Below the pieces are notes generated by a model. It worked only from the letters and a program-made list of their open reading frames with translations, did no database searches and had not been told where the DNA came from. A stretch of DNA of 64,000 nt. It comes from Massariosphaeria phaeospora. Taxonomy: Eukaryota; Ascomycota; Dothideomycetes; Pleosporales. The stretch spans positions 310,001 to 374,000 of the forward strand of contig JAADJZ010000007.1 of the NCBI GenBank assembly GCA_011032825.1, in the 5' to 3' direction. Below, one piece after another: positions 21,586 to 33,229 of the stretch; the first letter of the stretch is position 1; each line of letters opens with the position of its first letter. The position numbers and the translations under genes are program-made.

Positions 21586-22228
21586 AGTTCTTGGCCAGGT
21601 GTCTACTAGCTACGGGAGATGATTTGGTTATGCATTTGCAATCGATGTCAGGTTGACAAAGGCGCAGAGCAAGAGCAGCGCACTGGTCATAGGTTCCATT
21701 GGCATCAGAGAAGGCTACTCGAAAGCCGCCCTTAGTTTAGGATATAGGGGCTTGCAGGGTCGACATTATGTCTTTGCCCTTTTGAACTGGAGAAAACATG
21801 ACATAGCCCCTTATAATTTGATTCCAATGCGCACTTAGGCAGTAAGCCTACCGTCTCACTTCTGCAAGCCCTAACTAGACCTTGTCTAGTATACTGGATA
21901 CAGGAGGGCTTCGTAGAGATATATGTAGAGTGTCTACCTGTTGCTAAAAACTCTTAGGCTGTCAAGAGGATCGCATGAATATGCATTTATCGTAAATAAA
22001 ATTCTGCTAGGGGACCTGTCTATGACCTTGAATGCAAGCTTAACATCGGATACATTAGAGGAGCAGCTTAGACTACCCCAATACTTATACTTAGATCCTA
22101 TCCCAAGTTTTGAAATGCTTCGACGCTCGATATACGATAAAGCATAGTCAGTGGGTTTTGCGATGGTGTGCCAAGTCTACTTAACCCTCATAATTCACCA
22201 GTCATGTGGGCCAAGACTCCCGCCGACC
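21586..22228. other. Convergent intergenic region
   Basis: About 640 bp between the 3' ends of the Myb-like gene (+) and Exo84 (-). More AT-rich than its neighbours. No coding frame of note, no repeat seen. Confidence 0.4.
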
Positions 22229-24392
22229 CTACGAATCAACACCTAAGCCCACAGGCCTCGCACTCTCGACGAGCCCCTTCCCAACCAACTCCGTAAAGTC
22301 TAGCCCAACATCTTTCAGCAACGCGGCATGCATATGCGCTTGGTCCATACACTCTTTCCATAACTCCGGACTCGTCTTCTCGACGCTACTCAGCTGCCTG
22401 GCCAAAATCACATTGAACACATCAACATGTTCTTTGGCCCACTTGACGCAGGCTGACATGAGGACCTGCGGGAAACACTTTTGGTAGATGTCGACCGTGT
22501 TCTTGATGATGGTGAAGTAGATGAAGGATACTTGGAAAATGTACTCGGGCAGGTTACCCTCGAAGGTGCATTGCCTGCGCTATGTTAGCTATAGCTAAAG
22601 CAGATAGTTGGATGGTGCGTACCGTGACCGCGAGTTGATTAGGTCACCTCTGGACTTGAGATATGCTTCTCGGGCACGATCCTCAAAGCCTAATCGAGCA
22701 ATCCATCTAGTATGTTGTTTGACGGAATGAATCCAGTTGTTATTTTCCACCAGTTGTTTGATAAGCACGTTTGCAAGTTTCCCTGCTCGCTCATTGACCT
22801 TGAAAGTCACTATGCCCTGAGCCATAACATTGCTCCGGATATTCTTCGCTAATGATTTGAGTCGCTCTACTTTTTTGACAGCGTCCTCAAAGCGTTGTAA
22901 GGCGATGGCAATATCCAAGTCGTCGAGCTGGCCTTCCACCCACCGGATATTCTGCTGCTTACCATCCACATCCACGAACATGCTCGTACGGTTATTGATA
23001 ACGTTGTCTGAAAGGCTCTCCATGAGCTCTGTCTTTTTCAAGATATTGATATCTCGGGTCGCGAAGTAGTTCACAGAATCTTGGGTCCTTCCTCTCTCTT
23101 CTGTCTCGGCTTCTTGGCTTTTCCGCAGATCCTCTCCGGTCTTTCTGAATGTAGACAATAAAGTGTTCTTCTCGCTAGCTTCGTTATTCGAGACAGCGTA
23201 CGTGAACGATTCAGCCCCCACGCGAATATTGATGGCGGCCGTAGCGCCTTTCCCTTCCTGTCCCCCTGGCTTGGTCTTGGTGGATAGATCGACTACCTGT
23301 ACATCCTGCAGTGGCCAACATCTCTGAGCCACCAAGTGAACAGCTACAGCTTGCTTGTCTCGGGAGCTTTGGCCCGTAACATCATTGCGCTGTTTTTTTC
23401 GGTAGCGATCAGGAGGTGGTCGTTCAAGAGGATTATGTGAACTCTGCGTCGGGCTTTCCACGTAGCAGCGTTGAGCTCTACCCATTTCCCAGATTCCATC
23501 ACGACGTGTCGTCCTGGTATGGCGGGCAGGTACTTTTGTGACCCTTCCACCCGCCTCCAAAGTTCCTGCAAGTGGCTATTCCAGATGGCCTCGAGGTTGG
23601 CGACTGAGCTCCTGTTTGCGGCTTTGCGAGCGATCATAGTGTCACTGGTGACGCCAGCGGCAGAGGCAGTCTGCCCCAAAGTGCTCGTCAGCTCAGACAT
23701 GAGCTGTCTGAGAGTTCGCATTTCGCTCTTGAGTTTCTCCGCCTCTTTACTGATCTTGATGAACTGCGTGCGGTTCTGGTATACGTTGTGCTGGAGATCG
23801 CTCGACGTGCGATGCTTGAGTTTGCGGAGGTCGTCCTGGAAGCGGCGGATGTCGTCCTCGGTGGCGTCTGCGAGGATGGAAGCTACATCTGTATCATGGT
23901 TAACCGCGGTCCGGCCCTGGAGAATGCGACAGCCTTACACTGCTCGGGCCTGAGGTTGGGGTCCCGCAACACCTTCACGTCCACCTGGAGCGCGCGCCCG
24001 TCTGCGCTGGCCGGGGGTCGCCCATCGCGACTCGGCGGAAGGTCTCTGAACTGGCTCGGGATCTGGGGCAGCTCGGGCATGGGCGCGCCATTGCCAAAGT
24101 CGCTCGGGAGCTGCGGGATCCTCTGCGAGTACCTCCTCTTAACCAGGTCCGCCGTCTTGTCCGCGCCTGCCCCCGGCCGCTGTGGTCGCTCGCGGGGCGC
24201 ATCCAGCCGCTTGGCCGACCGGCTCGACTCGTTCGACGGCCGTCCGGAGCTCGAGAGGGTTGCCGCGGCCAGCCCCGTCGGCATGGGCGCACTGATCTGT
24301 CGTGGCGCGCTGATGGTAGGCGGCGGTCCCTTCGGCCGCTTCTCGGTGCGCTTCTTGCGCAGCGAGATGCCCTTGCCACGTTCCTCCGACAT
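22229..24392 (-). CDS. EXO84: Exocyst complex component Exo84, with one-base frameshift
   Basis: Exons 24392-23939, 23888-22623 and 22574-22229. The N-terminus (MSEERGKGISLRKKRTEKRP) is disordered and Pro/Arg-rich. Then come the Exo84 helical region (DATEDDIRRFQDDLRKLKHR), a PH-like domain (WVELNAATWKARRRVHIILL, then LNDHLLIATEK), VAQRCWPLQDVQVVDLS, and the C-terminal cullin-repeat helices ending VKWAKEHVDVFNVILARQLS. Exo84 belongs to the eight-subunit exocyst that tethers secretory vesicles to the plasma membrane. Inside exon 2 the frame changes at the A7 run (T7 on plus, 23393-23399): LLIATEK is in one frame and the following KQRND...VAQRCWPL is in the -1 frame. No intron fits. The total exonic length is one base short of 689 codons, so one missing base (A8 to A7) explains it. 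Either an assembly error, a recent mutation, or recoding; see findings. Confidence 0.88.
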
Positions 24393-24702
24393 GCTGGCGG
24401 GACGCAAGTTTGCTCGTCGTTTGGGTCGGCCGTGGGCTGGCGGCTGGCGGCTGGCGGCTGGCGATGTCGTTGGCCGGTTGGGTGCCTCCAGCGGTGCGAG
24501 GGCTAGGTTCCACTGTCCAGTGCCACGGAGCTCGGACCAGGTGTCGTGCCGTCCGCCGTCCGCCGTCCACGGGTGCTTGCCCTCTCCAAAAAAGTCAACG
24601 CCATCCCCTCGAACATCCCTTCCTCCGCCCTCTCGTTCGCATCTCCCCGCTGCGCCTCGCCTTGACTGCCCCCGCGGTTTCTTCTGACGACTGTTGCACG
24701 CC
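24393..24702. promoter_or_regulatory. Bidirectional promoter, Exo84 / Tom20
   Basis: 310 bp separate the divergent start codons of Exo84 and Tom20. GC-rich, with a short direct repeat of TGGCGGC near 24436-24455 (GGCTGGCGGCTGGCGGCTGGCG). No TATA box on either side is obvious, as is common for housekeeping genes. Confidence 0.5.
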
Positions 24703-25339
24703 ATGTCCTCGTCATTACGACCAGCAACCATAGTCGCGTTCGGCGTCGGCACTGTCGTCACCGGTGTGCTCGCATACGCACTCTACTTCGACCACAAGCG
24801 GCGGACCGACCCCGACTTCCGCAAACAACTGAAGCGCGAATCGAAGAAACAAGCGCGCGCTGCAAAGGACGAGGCCGACGCCAAGGGCAAGGAGCAGAAG
24901 CAGGCCATCCAAGAAGCGGTAGCGAGGGCGAACGAGGAGGGCTTCCCCAAGGACCCCGAAGAAGTGGAGGCATACTTTATGCAAGAGGTGGCCCAAGGCG
25001 AGGGGCTTTGTCAACAGGGTACGGGCTCAGTATCTGCATGCGCACGATGCGTGAGCTTAATAATTCGGACGCTAACTCTTGCTCAGGCGCAGATTCGGTC
25101 GATGCCGCTCTTTGCTTCTACCGCGCTCTGAAGGTATACCCAAACCCAAGAGAGCTCATCAACATCTACGATAAGACGGTACCGAAGGTATGCTGTGGTT
25201 TACAAATGCTTCTCTCAATCGCTAACCTCCCTAGCCCGTCCTCGACGTCCTTGCGGAGATGATCGCTGTAGACACTTCGATCCCCGTTGGCGGCAGTAAG
25301 ACGCCGTCTGAGTCTGGATCCACGACTGGAATTGAATAG
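24703..25339 (+). CDS. TOM20: Mitochondrial import receptor subunit Tom20
   Basis: Exons 24703-25018, 25087-25187 and 25235-25339 encode 173 residues. An N-terminal membrane anchor lies at about residues 8-29 (TIVAFGVGTVVTGVLAYALY), followed by FDHKRRTDPDFRKQLKRE and a long charged helix, as in fungal Tom20. The receptor domain carries the single TPR-like motif in DAALCFYRALKVYPNP and continues ELINIYDKTVPKPVLDILAE, a family hallmark joined correctly across the last intron. Tom20 sits in the outer mitochondrial membrane and recognises the hydrophobic face of presequences. The ATG at 24703 puts the anchor right at the N-terminus, as required. The C-terminus is Ser/Thr/Gly-rich and not conserved. 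Confidence 0.95.
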
Positions 25340-25839
25340 ACGCGTTTGACCCGATTTGCAGTTGCAGGAACATAGCGAAGTTCGACCCCAAGAACCCCTC
25401 TCTACTGCTGGTCCCGTTTATTGTATATTCTTGTATCTGTAAAAGTACGCACAGTAATTTGGCTTGATAGCCAGGTCGGCGTTTCGGCATGACACAAGCA
25501 TTTGGGACCGACTGGGATAAACATCATAGAAGGGATTCCCGGGAGGCAATTGTGATCATGAACATTCAAAAGCAACAATCAGTCCAAGACGCTTCACGGC
25601 TACCTCGAACATATAGTGGATACTATGATGCTGTTCAGGCGCGCGAAAGGTGTTTGGTATACTACAAATTAGAGCGGGCAGATCCTCCAAAGTTGTGCTC
25701 TGAATATTCAGAGGCTCAATTGCCTAAACGCCTTGCTCGCTATATCCTCTTCCGCTCAAAACCTAATTCCCGAATAATTACAACAAAGTCTAAAGCGAAA
25801 AAGGGTCGTTGTAAGAAGATGCAGGTCCTCAATTCTAAC
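25340..25839. other. Convergent intergenic region
   Basis: 500 bp between the 3' ends of Tom20 (+) and Ypt6 (-). A plus-strand frame from 25489 to 25902 is open but shows no family resemblance and runs into the terminal Ypt6 exon, so it is not called. No repeat or RNA gene seen. Confidence 0.35.
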
Positions 25840-26686
<847 letters not shown>

Positions 26687-27003
26687 TATGATCGCTTTCG
26701 GAAGAGAAGAGGGCAAGAAGATAACAAGAAGAGAAGACTGGTAGCAAAAGAAGACTCGTGGGGCGACGTGGCGGGCGTTGCGTGGATGTGAATAGGAGAG
26801 TGCGGGCGGGTTGCGGTGCAGTGCTGCGCGGCTACCAAACACCTCCGCCGCTGGCTGCAACCCCGGCCCCGAGGTTGAGGCTGGAGCACGTGACGTGTAA
26901 CGCTTGGCAGCGGGCAAAATTATCGAACTTCCGGCCAGCCAGCGTCCCGTTTCGCAGCACCCTCAACCCGCGATTTCCACGGCGAAAAGCTCTCTGCATC
27001 ACA
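26687..27003. promoter_or_regulatory. Bidirectional promoter, Ypt6 / Nop53
   Basis: 317 bp between divergent start codons. Contains a GC-rich half near Nop53 and an AG-rich purine run near Ypt6 (GAAGAGAAGA region, 26700-26750). No TATA box identified. Confidence 0.5.
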
Positions 27004-28395
27004 ATGGTCACGTTAGAAACTGCTCCGGCGCAGTACAAGCAGCCGTCTCGCAAGGGCAAAAAGGCCTGGCGCAAGCATGTCGACGTTACGCAAGTCCAAG
27101 AAGGGCTCGAGGAAGTCCGCGACCAGATAATCCAAGGGCAAGCACACTCTCCTGTTGCTGTAGTGGTATACTAACCGTCCTTAGTGGCGTTATTGCTGAG
27201 AAGGCGTCGGACGAACTTTTTGCAATTGACACCGGCGGTTCCACGGACATCCAGAAACGATACCAGAAGCGCCACAAACCCCTCAAAGTCGACGAGATCC
27301 TTTCCGAACGCTCCGCTATCCCTGCTGTCTCGTCGAAAAAGCGATTGTCAGATTTTGAGCAGCTTCCAAAGAGCAAGAAGTCCAGGATCTCTTACAAAGA
27401 ATATGACAAACTTCGAGCGATCGCATTCGGCGGTGACCAGGTGCAGAAAGATATAGTGCAAATTGGCGGATTAGTAGACCACGACCCGTGGGCTGTACGG
27501 GAAGTCAAGAAGGACCCGAAGTTCTCATTTCTAGAAGAGAAGAAGGCGAAAAAGGAACCCGTCACGCTCAAGCACATCCCGATATCTCTCGCCAAAGGTG
27601 GCAAGCCAATTCCAGCGGTCAAAAAGCCAGAGGCCGGGAAAAGCTATAACCCCAACTTCAACGACTGGCAAGACGTGCTTAATCGTGAGGGTGACAAGGA
27701 GGTTGAAGCTGAGAAAAAGCGATTGCAGGAAGCGAAGGAGGACGCAGAGAAGATGGAGCTTATCTTGGCGGCACAAGCAGAACAAGAGGCCGAGTCTGAC
27801 AACAACGAGAGCGCCTGGGAGAGCGAGTGGGAAGGCTTCAGCGATAACGATGATGATGGGCTACAGCTAAAGAGACCCGAGCGGAAGACCCCTGCCCAAA
27901 GGAACAAAGTGATTCGTAGAAAAGAGGCAGAGGGGCAGGCAAAGCACGAAGCGAAGATGAGGGCGACAGAGAAGCAAGTACGGCGCATCAAAGAGTTGAC
28001 CAAATCTATCGAGCAGAAGGAGAAAGCCAGAGCCGCAGCCCGCGAGATGGACCTTGTGGTCAAGCAAGACGACACTTCCGACGAAGATGCGGATGAGGTC
28101 CTGCGGAAGAAGCGATTTGGCAAACATCAGTACGTCGCTCTTTGCTCCACACCTACTCAACATTTTACTGACCGTGCCTGCTAGTATCCCTGAAGCTATG
28201 CTAGAAGTCGTCCTAGCCGACGAACTGCAGGACTCGCTCCGCCTCCTCAAGCCCGAAGGCAACCTGCTCAGGGATCGTTACCGCAGCATGATGGTGCGTG
28301 GAAAGGTCGAATCACGCAGACAGATTCCGTTTGCGAAGAAGCGCAAGGTCACTGTGACGGAGAAGTGGTCGTACAAGGACTGGAAATTGAAGTAG
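27004..28395 (+). CDS. NOP53: Ribosome biogenesis protein Nop53
   Basis: Exons 27004-27137, 27185-28129 and 28185-28395 encode 429 residues. The first intron is GC-AG: the exon ends CAAGG, the donor is GCAAGC, and the branch site TACTAAC lies 10 bp before the acceptor; it joins IIQG to GVIAEKASDELF. Family marks: SRKGKKAWRKHVDVTQVQEG at the N-terminus, LFAIDTGG, NPNFNDWQDVLN, a long Lys/Glu-rich helix, and the C-terminal block RFGKHHIPEAMLEVVLADEL then SLRLLKPEGNLLRDRYRSM. Nop53 (GLTSCR2/PICT1 in animals) binds the pre-60S particle and recruits the exosome-associated helicase Mtr4 for ITS2 processing (family knowledge). Another exosome-related gene, Mtr3, lies about 7 kb away, probably by chance. 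Confidence 0.95.
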
Positions 28396-28697
28396 AGTGC
28401 GTAGAGCCGTATAGCTCCATATGTCGACATGACTTGAATGCTTTGTTTCCATCCTACTGTTCACCGTCTGCCTTCTTGCACAGCATGTAGCATTCTCAGC
28501 CAGTCATGCCGACTCTTGATTACATTTTGAGTGAGGTTGGTCTTGACAGCCCATTGCGATGGTCTCTAGATAGATGACAGGACCGTACAGATTCGGATCT
28601 AAGACTCCCATACATACTCAGATCCTCCAACATGGTTATCTTATTATCCTTATCAACTACTTCGTACCATATCTCTTCCCTCTATTCCCAAGCATTT
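28396..28697. other. Intergenic, Nop53 3' side
   Basis: About 300 bp following the Nop53 stop codon with no coding frame; presumably the 3' UTR and spacer before the degenerate tandem array. Confidence 0.35.
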
Positions 28698-29480
28698 GCT
28701 GTCCTAAACAAAACACTGTGAACCCCCCCAGGCCACTGTATTAGTAGCCTCCACGAAGCTCTACCATATACACCATATCCAGCTTCGTGTAGGTACATTT
28801 AGTCTACATGAATACCTCTTCGATTACACTGTACTGTCAAGAGGTTCAAGACATCGTATCTATTTTAGAAAATAAAGTCATACCTTCAAAAGCCCCTCTG
28901 CAATTCCAGACAAGCACTTCGCCTCCACAAAACCCTGTGAAGGCCCCTAAGCTGCCATATCACTCGCTACCACGAAGCACTATCGTATACACCATACCTG
29001 GCTATGTACAGGGAGACGTAGTCTAGCAATTCACTGCCTGGATTACACTGCGCTGTCTAGAGGATTACGATATCGCGTGTATTCTAAGACGTGTGCTATA
29101 CCTCTGTATGCTCTTACAGCATTTCAGGCAAGTAGTTGGTCCTTACGAAACGTTGTGAGGTATCTAGGCTTCTGTTTTATTAGCATTGACGAAGGGGTAT
29201 CGTATACACCATACTTAGCTATGTACAAGTAGGCGTAGTCTAGCAATTCACTGTCTAGATTACACTACGCTATCCAGAGGATTGCGATATAGGTGTATAT
29301 TCTAAAAGGAGTAATGTACCTCTGGCGGCTCCTAGTGCATTTCAGGCAAGTGGTTGGTCCTCACGAAACGTTGTGAAGGTACCTAGGCCTCTGTATTGTT
29401 GGCATCGACGAAGGGGTACCGTATCTACTATACAGGCCTATGTCCAGACAGAGAAGTTGGAAGATGTGTAGTCTTGGATT
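28698..29480. repeat. Degenerate tandem array, about 218 bp unit, four copies
   Basis: The same series of words recurs at a spacing of 217-222 bp. The anchor ACGAAACGTTGTGAGG or its decayed forms starts near 28704, 28926, 29145 and 29363. CGTAGTCTAGCAATTCACTG occurs near 29018 and 29235, and a gap-free run ATTACACTGCGCTGT-like follows each time, as does GTATACACCATAC in three copies. Copies differ by scattered transitions and small indels, and the outer two are most decayed. No open frame or internal promoter motif is evident. Could be a minisatellite-type expansion or repeated insertions of a short element. Confidence 0.8.
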
Positions 29481-29743
29481 AGACTACACGGGCAGGAGGA
29501 TGCTATACACAAACTGGATTAGTACCATAGTCTAGAGCATTACATCCCCATGACAAATACAGCACATGGACTGTAGGACACGTCAGACACATCACACGAG
29601 GCTTCACGTATAGCAGAGCACTCAATACAATAAACAATTTCTTTTTTGAAGGGGCAGGCAGTCGGGGTATCTAACTCCCTTGTACTCCGGAAAAAATCAC
29701 CACCAAAAGCCCCCAAGTCGTTCCGCCCAAGGCAAAACTTGAT

Positions 29744-31756
29744 CTACTCCTCGTCCCCCTCCACCATCGCCTCTTCGCCGTGAAGGCGGATCCTGTATAT
29801 ACAGGTGTGATCCGCCCCCCAGTTGTCCACCACCCGCACCATCGCCTTTGAGATTCCAGTTGCGATGTCTCCCTCCAACTGGAAGGTTTGGATGTGGTTG
29901 CTACTGTGGATATTGTAGCGGAATTGACCAAGACAAACCCAACCCCGAGGGCCAATCCCGCACGAGGACCCTTTCACCTTGGTGATGAGCCAGTTAGGCT
30001 CTTGGTCAGTCATCACCCACAGCTCCATATTCTGAGGAGCGTTTGTGATATCCTTTCCAGGCGCGGCAAGCTTGGGGAGGTGGTCAATGGTTATCTTCGT
30101 TGGGCGTATAGTATGCCCCAGATTGACTGCAATTTGGGCCATGCCCATCCCTACAGTGTCCGGAGCGACACACCAGCAATCTCCTGGCTCCTTCCACCCC
30201 TCTAAGGCGACAACAGGTGGGCGGCGGTGCGGAATTGACAAGATCCAGCGAGCGAGCTTCGGAAGAATGCCAAGAGGATCTAACATCGTGGCTGATGTGT
30301 GGTGAGGATCGATGTGGGCTTGAAGTCCAGTGGAGAAATAGTTGACATTGCGGAGAGAGAGCTCAGCATTGGTGACAAACATGGTAAGCGCAAAAGAATG
30401 GAGACGGAGTTTATCAAGGACTGCCCCATCGGCTTCCTTTCTGGCGATTGCGCGGACTTCCACAGCCATAGTTTGCATGGCCAAGTCGATCTTGCGGTCC
30501 ACCAGTTCTGCCGTTTTGGTATACTGCTTTTCGAGAAGCTTCGTCAACTCTTCACGATGAATGAGGGTTGGGAACGAGGTTTCACCCTCGATGAGTTGTG
30601 GAGTCATGTCTTTGATTCTGGCCTGGTTCTTCTCCCAAAACTCGGTCCACTCCGAGTCGCTGTTGGGATCGTTGCCGGCGACTAAGGGTTGCAGGCTCAT
30701 CTTTGACGCGAAAGCCCTCCAGAACTCATCAGGGATGGTCAGCTCACCGTCCTTCTCGCGATGAGCGATGACCATATCCGGAAGATCTTCCTGGAACTTG
30801 CGCAGTGTATTCATCATGAACTCAACCTTGCGCTCGGCCTTGAACTGACGGACTGATAAGATGTCGTAGTCAATTCCGATGCGTCCCTCGGGCAAACCAC
30901 GAATCATTGAGTACATATCATCGGAAAGAGGGGTGTAGCAGTCGTCCAAGTACCTCGTCTTGCTGGCGACGGCCACGGTGGTGATCGATGATGATTCTGG
31001 AAGCCCGGCTGAGGTGGTTTTGTAGTTTCTCAGACCCATGAGCGTAGCGACTATAACAGCAGAAATGAGAAGACCGAAGAGCACCTGAGCCCATAGATTC
31101 TTGAGGATACCGTGTCCGGGAGCCCTAGGGAACATAGCAGGGGAAGGGTGTCCTTGAGGTACATCATTCGTCTGGGAAGCAACTCCTGAGGCGCCCACGA
31201 ACGCGGAAGGCGAATGGCGTCCTTGGAGTACGGTGTTGGACTGTGAAAGACCCATACGAGTGGACTCACGCTCGTGGAGCAGGCCCGTTTCATGAACCAT
31301 ACCGAATGACTTGCTCGAGTCCATCTCGCGGGTACGGGACACCGTGTCAGGAGCGAGAGGCGAGAGCGAAGGGGGACGCACAGACTCATCATCATGAGGA
31401 GTCACCGAAGCGAAACGAGACGCATTGCTGGGAGTAGGCGATCCACGAGTCGTGCCAGCGTTGAGAGCGCCGCTGATGTTGACGTCTTCGTCGCGGACAA
31501 CAGCTGACTCACGTTGAGCATCGAAAGCCTGCGTAAAGCCGGTGACGGGGACAGCCAGCTCTTCAGCAGCGCCAACGCGGCCACCGGCGCCATAGGCATG
31601 AGACTGTCGGGCTTTCGCCTTCGGGAGCGGTCCTTTGCGGGAGGTCGCGGTGCTAGCAGCAACGGACTCTGCCACAGATTCGGCTACAGAGCCTGCGAGG
31701 CGGTTGGAGCGGCGCGACGGTGCGATAGACGGGGTGCGGGCATTGTTGCGGGCCAT
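29744..31756 (-). CDS. SUN-domain protein of the nuclear envelope (Sad1/UNC-84 family)
   Basis: A single exon encoding 670 residues from the ATG at 31756 (MARNNARTPS); an in-frame ATG 72 bp upstream would add 24 unremarkable residues. The N-terminal 220 residues are Ser/Thr/Pro-rich with a short repeat (SVAESVAESVAAS) and basic patches, suiting a nucleoplasmic domain. One membrane segment lies at about 221-242 (LWAQVLFGLLISAVIVATLM). A helical region follows, then the C-terminal SUN domain at about 468-665: NVNYFSTGLQAHIDPH, GDCWCVAP, GMGMAQIAVNLGHTIRPTKI, IDHLP, GQFRYNI, and VRVVDNWGADHTCIYRIRLH. SUN proteins in the inner nuclear membrane pair with KASH proteins to link chromatin and spindle pole body to the cytoskeleton. 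It is the last intact gene before the AT-rich compartment. Confidence 0.93.
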   Translation of the reverse strand: MARNNARTPSIAPSRRSNRLAGSVAESVAESVAASTATSRKGPLPKAKARQSHAYGAGGRVGAAEELAVPVTGFTQAFDAQRESAVVRDEDVNISGALNAGTTRGSPTPSNASRFASVTPHDDESVRPPSLSPLAPDTVSRTREMDSSKSFGMVHETGLLHERESTRMGLSQSNTVLQGRHSPSAFVGASGVASQTNDVPQGHPSPAMFPRAPGHGILKNLWAQVLFGLLISAVIVATLMGLRNYKTTSAGLPESSSITTVAVASKTRYLDDCYTPLSDDMYSMIRGLPEGRIGIDYDILSVRQFKAERKVEFMMNTLRKFQEDLPDMVIAHREKDGELTIPDEFWRAFASKMSLQPLVAGNDPNSDSEWTEFWEKNQARIKDMTPQLIEGETSFPTLIHREELTKLLEKQYTKTAELVDRKIDLAMQTMAVEVRAIARKEADGAVLDKLRLHSFALTMFVTNAELSLRNVNYFSTGLQAHIDPHHTSATMLDPLGILPKLARWILSIPHRRPPVVALEGWKEPGDCWCVAPDTVGMGMAQIAVNLGHTIRPTKITIDHLPKLAAPGKDITNAPQNMELWVMTDQEPNWLITKVKGSSCGIGPRGWVCLGQFRYNIHSSNHIQTFQLEGDIATGISKAMVRVVDNWGADHTCIYRIRLHGEEAMVEGDEE

Positions 31757-33229
31757 GGTGTATCTCGTTGCTTCGATATGAGAGATGATACGTGTATGTG
31801 TTGTGGGAGTGGAATGAGAAGCTTCCAATGAAGATTCCTTGATGGGTGTGAGTTGGTTTCTGAGGAATTGGAAAGATGGAGGAAAGAAGCGGGGGAAGCA
31901 GAGATTTTATGCTGGTTGCCGGGTGCCTGTTGTGACGGAGTGACAATAGCAGCGGTGGCTTAGTAAGGAGCAGGGTCGCCAAGACACGTGGTGAACACAA
32001 GTTGACCAGTTGTCCCAGACGACCACATGGAAGGCGATGTGAAGATAGATGTGTGCACGGATAGGTTGGGAGGAGGATGGTGCAGCTTTTGGAGCTTTCA
32101 CCGGCACGACAGGGGTGGAACAATCGCATCTCGACTCACCATTTTCACAAGAGGACCCCCGGCCCTTAGACTCGACATCCGCTGGGTACAATAGCAATCT
32201 TCGCGACCTCCTATCTCTTTGCACAATGCCTTGCGGATGTGGCACGCTCGAGGCTGTAGAGTCGGCAACGATGCAGCGCAACGGTAAACACGTGTTGTCA
32301 GAGTCGTCGACGCGTCGCAGGACGCGCAGTCGAGGCCGCTAGGGAGCGCCGGTTGGAAGCAGTGAAAGCCGTCGATGCCCCGAAGTCGAGGTCGCGATCA
32401 TTTTCCGCGGGCTGGGTGCGGCGCTGCCAACGGGTGGGAGTGAAAGCGAGAGCGGTGCGGTGTGAACGGCGGGTGAACATTTGATGCGCGTCCCGGAGAC
32501 ATTCTGCAGGCGCGCTCGATGCAGGCATCCTAGCGAAGGCGGCTTCTCGCGGCAGAACGACCATGACGCAGGCACAGGGAGAAGGCGCGCACAGAGCGGC
32601 GAGACACGGCGCCATGGCTGGACAGAGTGCAGAGCGCCAGCATCGTCGTCGTCTGAGCGTCACGAGGCCGAAGCCATGCGAGTGGAGCTTGCTCGCGCTC
32701 CCGTGGTTGCAGTCGTCCATGCCATACCCGAATGCGCCATCCTTGAGGTGGACCCCGGGACCTTCGAAGCTTAATTGGACGCACCGCCCACTAATGCATG
32801 TGGACTCGTACAAGGAGGGCCAAAGGTTGGACCTGCTCTATATTTTCCTGACATAGACGTATCGAGATCACGGAACACTGCCTACTCGCTCCCCTCTAGA
32901 TCAGAATCAAGCGCGACAACCCCCTGGCGACTGTGCTACCATAATATTGCCAGTCTCTCTTGACTGGTGTCGTCTCCTACTCGTTGATAGGTATTTCGCC
33001 ACAACCCTTAGAAAGACCTCTTTGAACGTCGACGAATTCGCTAAGTATAACTCTAGACCCAGCTTGCCTACTTATTCACCGCCGTTCTCTTGGGATAGTG
33101 TAACACCAGAGCTTATAGGCACATTAAAACGCACCTGGCCATGGAACGCAGACCCCTCGGTCTTCCCCCCAACCATATATTGCTCAATGCATCTCGTTGA
33201 ACCCTCCACCTCATCAGCTGAAGTAGGTA
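31757..33229. other. Gene-free stretch upstream of the SUN gene
   Basis: About 1.5 kb. The part next to the SUN gene is its promoter and leader. From about 32280 to 32780 the DNA is GC-rich and open in several frames on both strands, none recognisable. From about 32850 composition drifts to AT-rich. Nothing else supported. Confidence 0.35.

Noticed and set aside
23344..23420. An intron explaining the Exo84 frame change
   Set aside because: The only GT in the zero frame close to the junction has the wrong phase for any downstream AG and would give an intron under 40 bp; a single-base change explains the data better.
32298..32813. Overlapping open frames on both strands in GC-rich DNA
   Set aside because: Multiple frames open at once, no start context or domain; typical of GC-rich non-coding DNA.
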